Assembly (NCBI GenBank): GCA_018819665.1
Contig: JAHJOY010000216.1
Location: 1-6,864 of the forward strand
Origin: a bacterium
GTDB lineage: Bacteria > Atribacterota > Phoenicimicrobiia > Phoenicimicrobiales > Phoenicimicrobiaceae
Reading direction: 5' to 3'
Length of the DNA: 6,864 bases
Below the pieces are notes generated by a model. It saw only the letters and a list, made by a program, of their open reading frames with translations, was not told where the DNA came from and did not search any database. This document shows, piece after piece, positions 4,159 to 6,864 of the stretch (position 1 is its first letter; each line of letters starts with the position of its first letter). Made by a program: the position numbers and the translations under genes.

Positions 4159-6864
4159 TTAATATATCAAATCGTTAATTAAATAACTATAATCTTTAAA
4201 AAATGAGCTTATTATCGCGCTGGCTTTTTTAAGCTCTTTGACGTCATAATCATCTGGACATGATGAATCTACGGGAATTAATTTACCGTCTTTATTGAGT
4301 TTTAATTTCCACAGATTATTCTTTAACCTCAGAGTTATCAGCTGATTACCGGGAGAGCCGGTAATGATAAAGCCATTATTTTTACTATTCTTAAAGTCCT
4401 CCATAATAGTAAAAAGAGTCAGCTTGTCTTTGTATGGTTTACCATCGTATGGGCAAAATGTAGCGCAGTTTCCACATTCATTGCACAATGCGTCAAGATG
4501 AAGAATCTGCCAGGCATCCTGAAACCCCTCTTTCTTATCTATCGCAATCGCCACATTTGCCCGGTTTGGACAAACATCCACACATTTATTACAGATAACC
4601 TTGCACTCCAGACACCGCCCTGCTTCATTCTCAGCTATTACCCTATCATCTTCGGATATTGCCGCAGGAATGAGACGACCCTTTTTATTGTAAATCTCTG
4701 AAATCTGTTGTTTTTTATCGAAGCCCGGGGTAAAATCTTTATCCAAACCTTTCCAGTCTGGTATCTCCTTTTTAATAATAGCCTCTGCCGCCTTTCGGGC
4801 ATCGGCGATGGATTCAACCACGGTTGAAGGACCGCGATGGGCATCACCACCTATAAAAACATTTTTAAGGTTAGTTTCAAGGGTTTCCGGGTTTGCGTGC
4901 GGCCTGTTGTTTTTTTCAATCTTTAACCCGCATGCTGATAAAAATTTGGAATCGGTATACTCCCCGATAGCACTGACTACCGAATCAACTGTTATCTCTT
5001 CGGTCTCCTCAGTGGGGATAGGCCGCCTACGACCGCTGGAGTCAGGTTCACCTAAAACCATTCGACGGCATTTTAGAATACCGGTTTTGGAAAATGATTC
5101 CGGCAATAAGAGAGGCTTAAAAATAACTCCCTCTTCAAGAGCCAGGTCATACTCTTCTCTATCTGCAGGCATCTCATCTTCAGTACGGCGGTAGATGATA
5201 AAAACCTTTTCGACACCGCCTACCCTCAGGGCCGAACGTGCACCGTCCACCGCAGTATTTCCGCCTCCTATTACGGCAACCTGACGACCAAGGTTAAGAG
5301 CCCCTGAATCTTTATTGAAAGACCTCAAAAAATCCAGAGCTTCGTAGATATTATTATTATCACCGGTTAACTGTATTTTTCTCGAGACTTCCGCACCGAT
5401 TCCGATAAAAATATATTTATATCCTTGGTTATTTAAATCACTAATAGAAAATTCTTCTGATACCCCAAATTTAAAATCCACACCCAGTGCCTTGATAACA
5501 GAAATATCTTTTTCGATAGCAGATGCAGGAATTCTAAAATTAGGCAGTACATGGGTTATTACACCACCGGGAGAATCTTGTTTCTCAAATACAGTCACCT
5601 TAAATCCGGCTTTAGACAAAAAGTAAGCTGCAGATAGTCCTGCCGGTCCAGCTCCGATAACAGCAACCTTTGTATTCAACCACTCAGCAGCACTACGGTT
5701 TTTAGTAAAGTATCCGCCCTTCTCGTGCTCAGCAGCAATCCTCTTAACCTCGCGAATACCGACTGCACCCTCATAGTCAAGACGGGTGCAGTTGTACATA
5801 CACTGATGATCGCAGATGTGCCCGGTAATATTAGGAAGAGGATTTTTTGAATAGATGAGTTCCAGAGCCTTATCATATTGTCCACTACCCGCCAGTCGAA
5901 TGTATTCAGGAATATCCTGTCGGATGGGACAGGAAAGAATACAGGGGGCAATATAGCAATCGGTCAAAGGTAATTTCTGGTTAATGAAAACCCCTTTCGT
6001 ACCCCTCCAATCTTTCCGGTAATAATTCTTCCGAAGGGTCTCTTTGGCTAATCGGTCGAGTTTTTCCACATTAATGACTTTGGGCTGCCGCTTTTCGTCA
6101 ACTATTGATTCTAATTTTCGAGCCATTTCCGCCATTCTAAGATAGCCGCCCGGCTTTAATAGCTCAGTAGCCGTAGTAATTGGTTTAATTCCTGTTTCAA
6201 AAATCCGAAGAACATTTAGCTGGGATGCTCCTCCTGAGTAAGATATAGGGAGAGCCCCTTTAAATTCACGCGACAAGCGGGAAGCTAAAGTAATGGTAAT
6301 GGGGAAGAGAATGCGTCCTGATAAATACATCTCCTCTCCCGGAAGAACACCCAGGGTATTTACTGTTCCCAGCGTATTGGAGAGTTTAACCCCAAAATTA
6401 CAGCCGCGATCAGTGGCTACTTTAGAAAGCCGTTTAAGCATCCCTATCGCATCATCCCATTGCAAATCATTGGTAAAGGTAGATTCTTTAATATTTATAT
6501 AATTAAAATTAAGCTCATCTAATATTTTTCTAACTAATTTATAGCCAAGGAGGGTCGGGTTTAATTTTACAAAGGTATGGAGCCTTTTTTCTTCCATAAG
6601 ATATTTACAGATAGATTCTATCTCTTTAGGGGGACATCCGTGCATGGTAGAGAGAGTCGCCGACCGGGCGATATGAGGTGAAACTGCACTGGAAATATTT
6701 TTAAGACTTTTATCCTTTCCTTTAACGTGCAGAACTTCTGGAAAGTTTGCGTCTCGAATAAAAGAATCTAATTCGTCCAGGTATTGCCTAAACACCGGGT
6801 GTTTGGAGGCATCAGTTAAATTATTAATAAACGAATCCATACCGGGGGTTTTAATTCCCTCCAG
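4159..6864 (-). CDS. ygfK: YgfK-like iron-sulfur flavoprotein (putative selenate reductase subunit), N-terminus missing
   Basis: The frame is open to the window edge (LEGIKTPG precedes the first Met at 6840), so the gene is 5'-partial: 901 codons visible, against roughly 1030 residues in E. coli YgfK. Numbered from that Met, residues 1-245 form a TIM-barrel-like domain related to dihydropyrimidine/dihydroorotate dehydrogenases (TMHGCPPKEIE, KLNPT, KLSNTLGTVN, YSGGAS). Residues 285-370 are a GltD-type 4Fe-4S domain with Cys295, 300, 304, 343, 347 and 351. Residues 390-690 are the FAD/NAD(P)H module (VIGAGPAG 394-401 with Glu419; VIGGGNTA 523-530; YRR 550-552; IGGDAHRGPS 663-672). Residues 740-800 are a ferredoxin-like domain with Cys743, 746, 750, 753 and 757 and Cys786, 789, 792 and 796. 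Family members sit beside selenium-dependent molybdenum hydroxylases, hence the proposed selenate-reductase role. More recent work ties them to anaerobic purine/urate use. The exact reaction is unproven. It lies upstream of the hydroxylase genes, on the same strand. Confidence 0.9.
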   Translation of the reverse strand: MEGIKTPGMDSFINNLTDASKHPVFRQYLDELDSFIRDANFPEVLHVKGKDKSLKNISSAVSPHIARSATLSTMHGCPPKEIESICKYLMEEKRLHTFVKLNPTLLGYKLVRKILDELNFNYINIKESTFTNDLQWDDAIGMLKRLSKVATDRGCNFGVKLSNTLGTVNTLGVLPGEEMYLSGRILFPITITLASRLSREFKGALPISYSGGASQLNVLRIFETGIKPITTATELLKPGGYLRMAEMARKLESIVDEKRQPKVINVEKLDRLAKETLRKNYYRKDWRGTKGVFINQKLPLTDCYIAPCILSCPIRQDIPEYIRLAGSGQYDKALELIYSKNPLPNITGHICDHQCMYNCTRLDYEGAVGIREVKRIAAEHEKGGYFTKNRSAAEWLNTKVAVIGAGPAGLSAAYFLSKAGFKVTVFEKQDSPGGVITHVLPNFRIPASAIEKDISVIKALGVDFKFGVSEEFSISDLNNQGYKYIFIGIGAEVSRKIQLTGDNNNIYEALDFLRSFNKDSGALNLGRQVAVIGGGNTAVDGARSALRVGGVEKVFIIYRRTEDEMPADREEYDLALEEGVIFKPLLLPESFSKTGILKCRRMVLGEPDSSGRRRPIPTEETEEITVDSVVSAIGEYTDSKFLSACGLKIEKNNRPHANPETLETNLKNVFIGGDAHRGPSTVVESIADARKAAEAIIKKEIPDWKGLDKDFTPGFDKKQQISEIYNKKGRLIPAAISEDDRVIAENEAGRCLECKVICNKCVDVCPNRANVAIAIDKKEGFQDAWQILHLDALCNECGNCATFCPYDGKPYKDKLTLFTIMEDFKNSKNNGFIITGSPGNQLITLRLKNNLWKLKLNKDGKLIPVDSSCPDDYDVKELKKASAIISSFFKDYSYLINDLIY

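Noticed and set aside
4498..6502. Small open frames on either strand within the ygfK-like gene (for example 4808-5194 plus, 5676-5951 minus)
   Set aside because: The YgfK-like frame is continuous with clear motifs throughout. The other frames have no recognisable domains and follow its codon pattern.

Overview
The window looks like part of the genome of an anaerobic, moderately AT-rich bacterium, plausibly a clostridial-type Firmicute or a similar anaerobic lineage. This rests on strong Shine-Dalgarno sequences (one is a full AGGAGGTGA), tightly packed overlapping genes, and a molybdenum hydroxylase of the four-subunit type known from Eubacterium barkeri. The taxon is an inference. There is no rRNA, tRNA, CRISPR or transposase gene here.

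Layout: positions 2-271 (+) hold the C-terminal end of a DinB/DNA polymerase IV-like protein, unrelated in function to the rest. It converges, with an 8-bp gap, on a five-gene block that is entirely on the minus strand. In transcription order this block is: a large YgfK-like iron-sulfur flavoprotein (4159-6864, N-terminus outside the window); a 148-bp gap carrying a 58-bp double-hairpin repeat and a separate inverted repeat; an FAD subunit (3057-4010); a 2Fe-2S subunit (2554-3057); and a molybdopterin-binding subunit divided into two proteins, N-terminal (1290-2561) and C-terminal (280-1293). The last four genes overlap by 1, 8 and 4 bases, so they are probably translationally coupled. No stretch over 300 bases lacks a gene.

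The four small genes together make one complete xanthine-dehydrogenase-family molybdenum hydroxylase (FAD, two 2Fe-2S clusters, molybdenum cofactor). Subunit order, the sizes (about 317, 167, 423 and 337 residues) and the divided cofactor subunit resemble nicotinate dehydrogenase NdhFSLM, an enzyme with a labile selenium ligand on molybdenum. The YgfK-like neighbour belongs to a family typically found beside selenium-dependent molybdenum hydroxylases and, more recently, in anaerobic purine/urate-degradation clusters. The most economical reading is a labile-selenium molybdenum hydroxylase operon for oxidising an N-heterocycle (nicotinate, xanthine, urate or another purine). The sequence does not fix the substrate.

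Points of most interest: the clean in-register division of the molybdenum subunit with an ATGA junction and its own ribosome site; the domain order of the YgfK-like protein, which looks like a rearranged dihydropyrimidine dehydrogenase; the 58-bp hairpin element between the genes; and a 23-bp near-palindrome within an unusual N-terminal extension of the FAD subunit.
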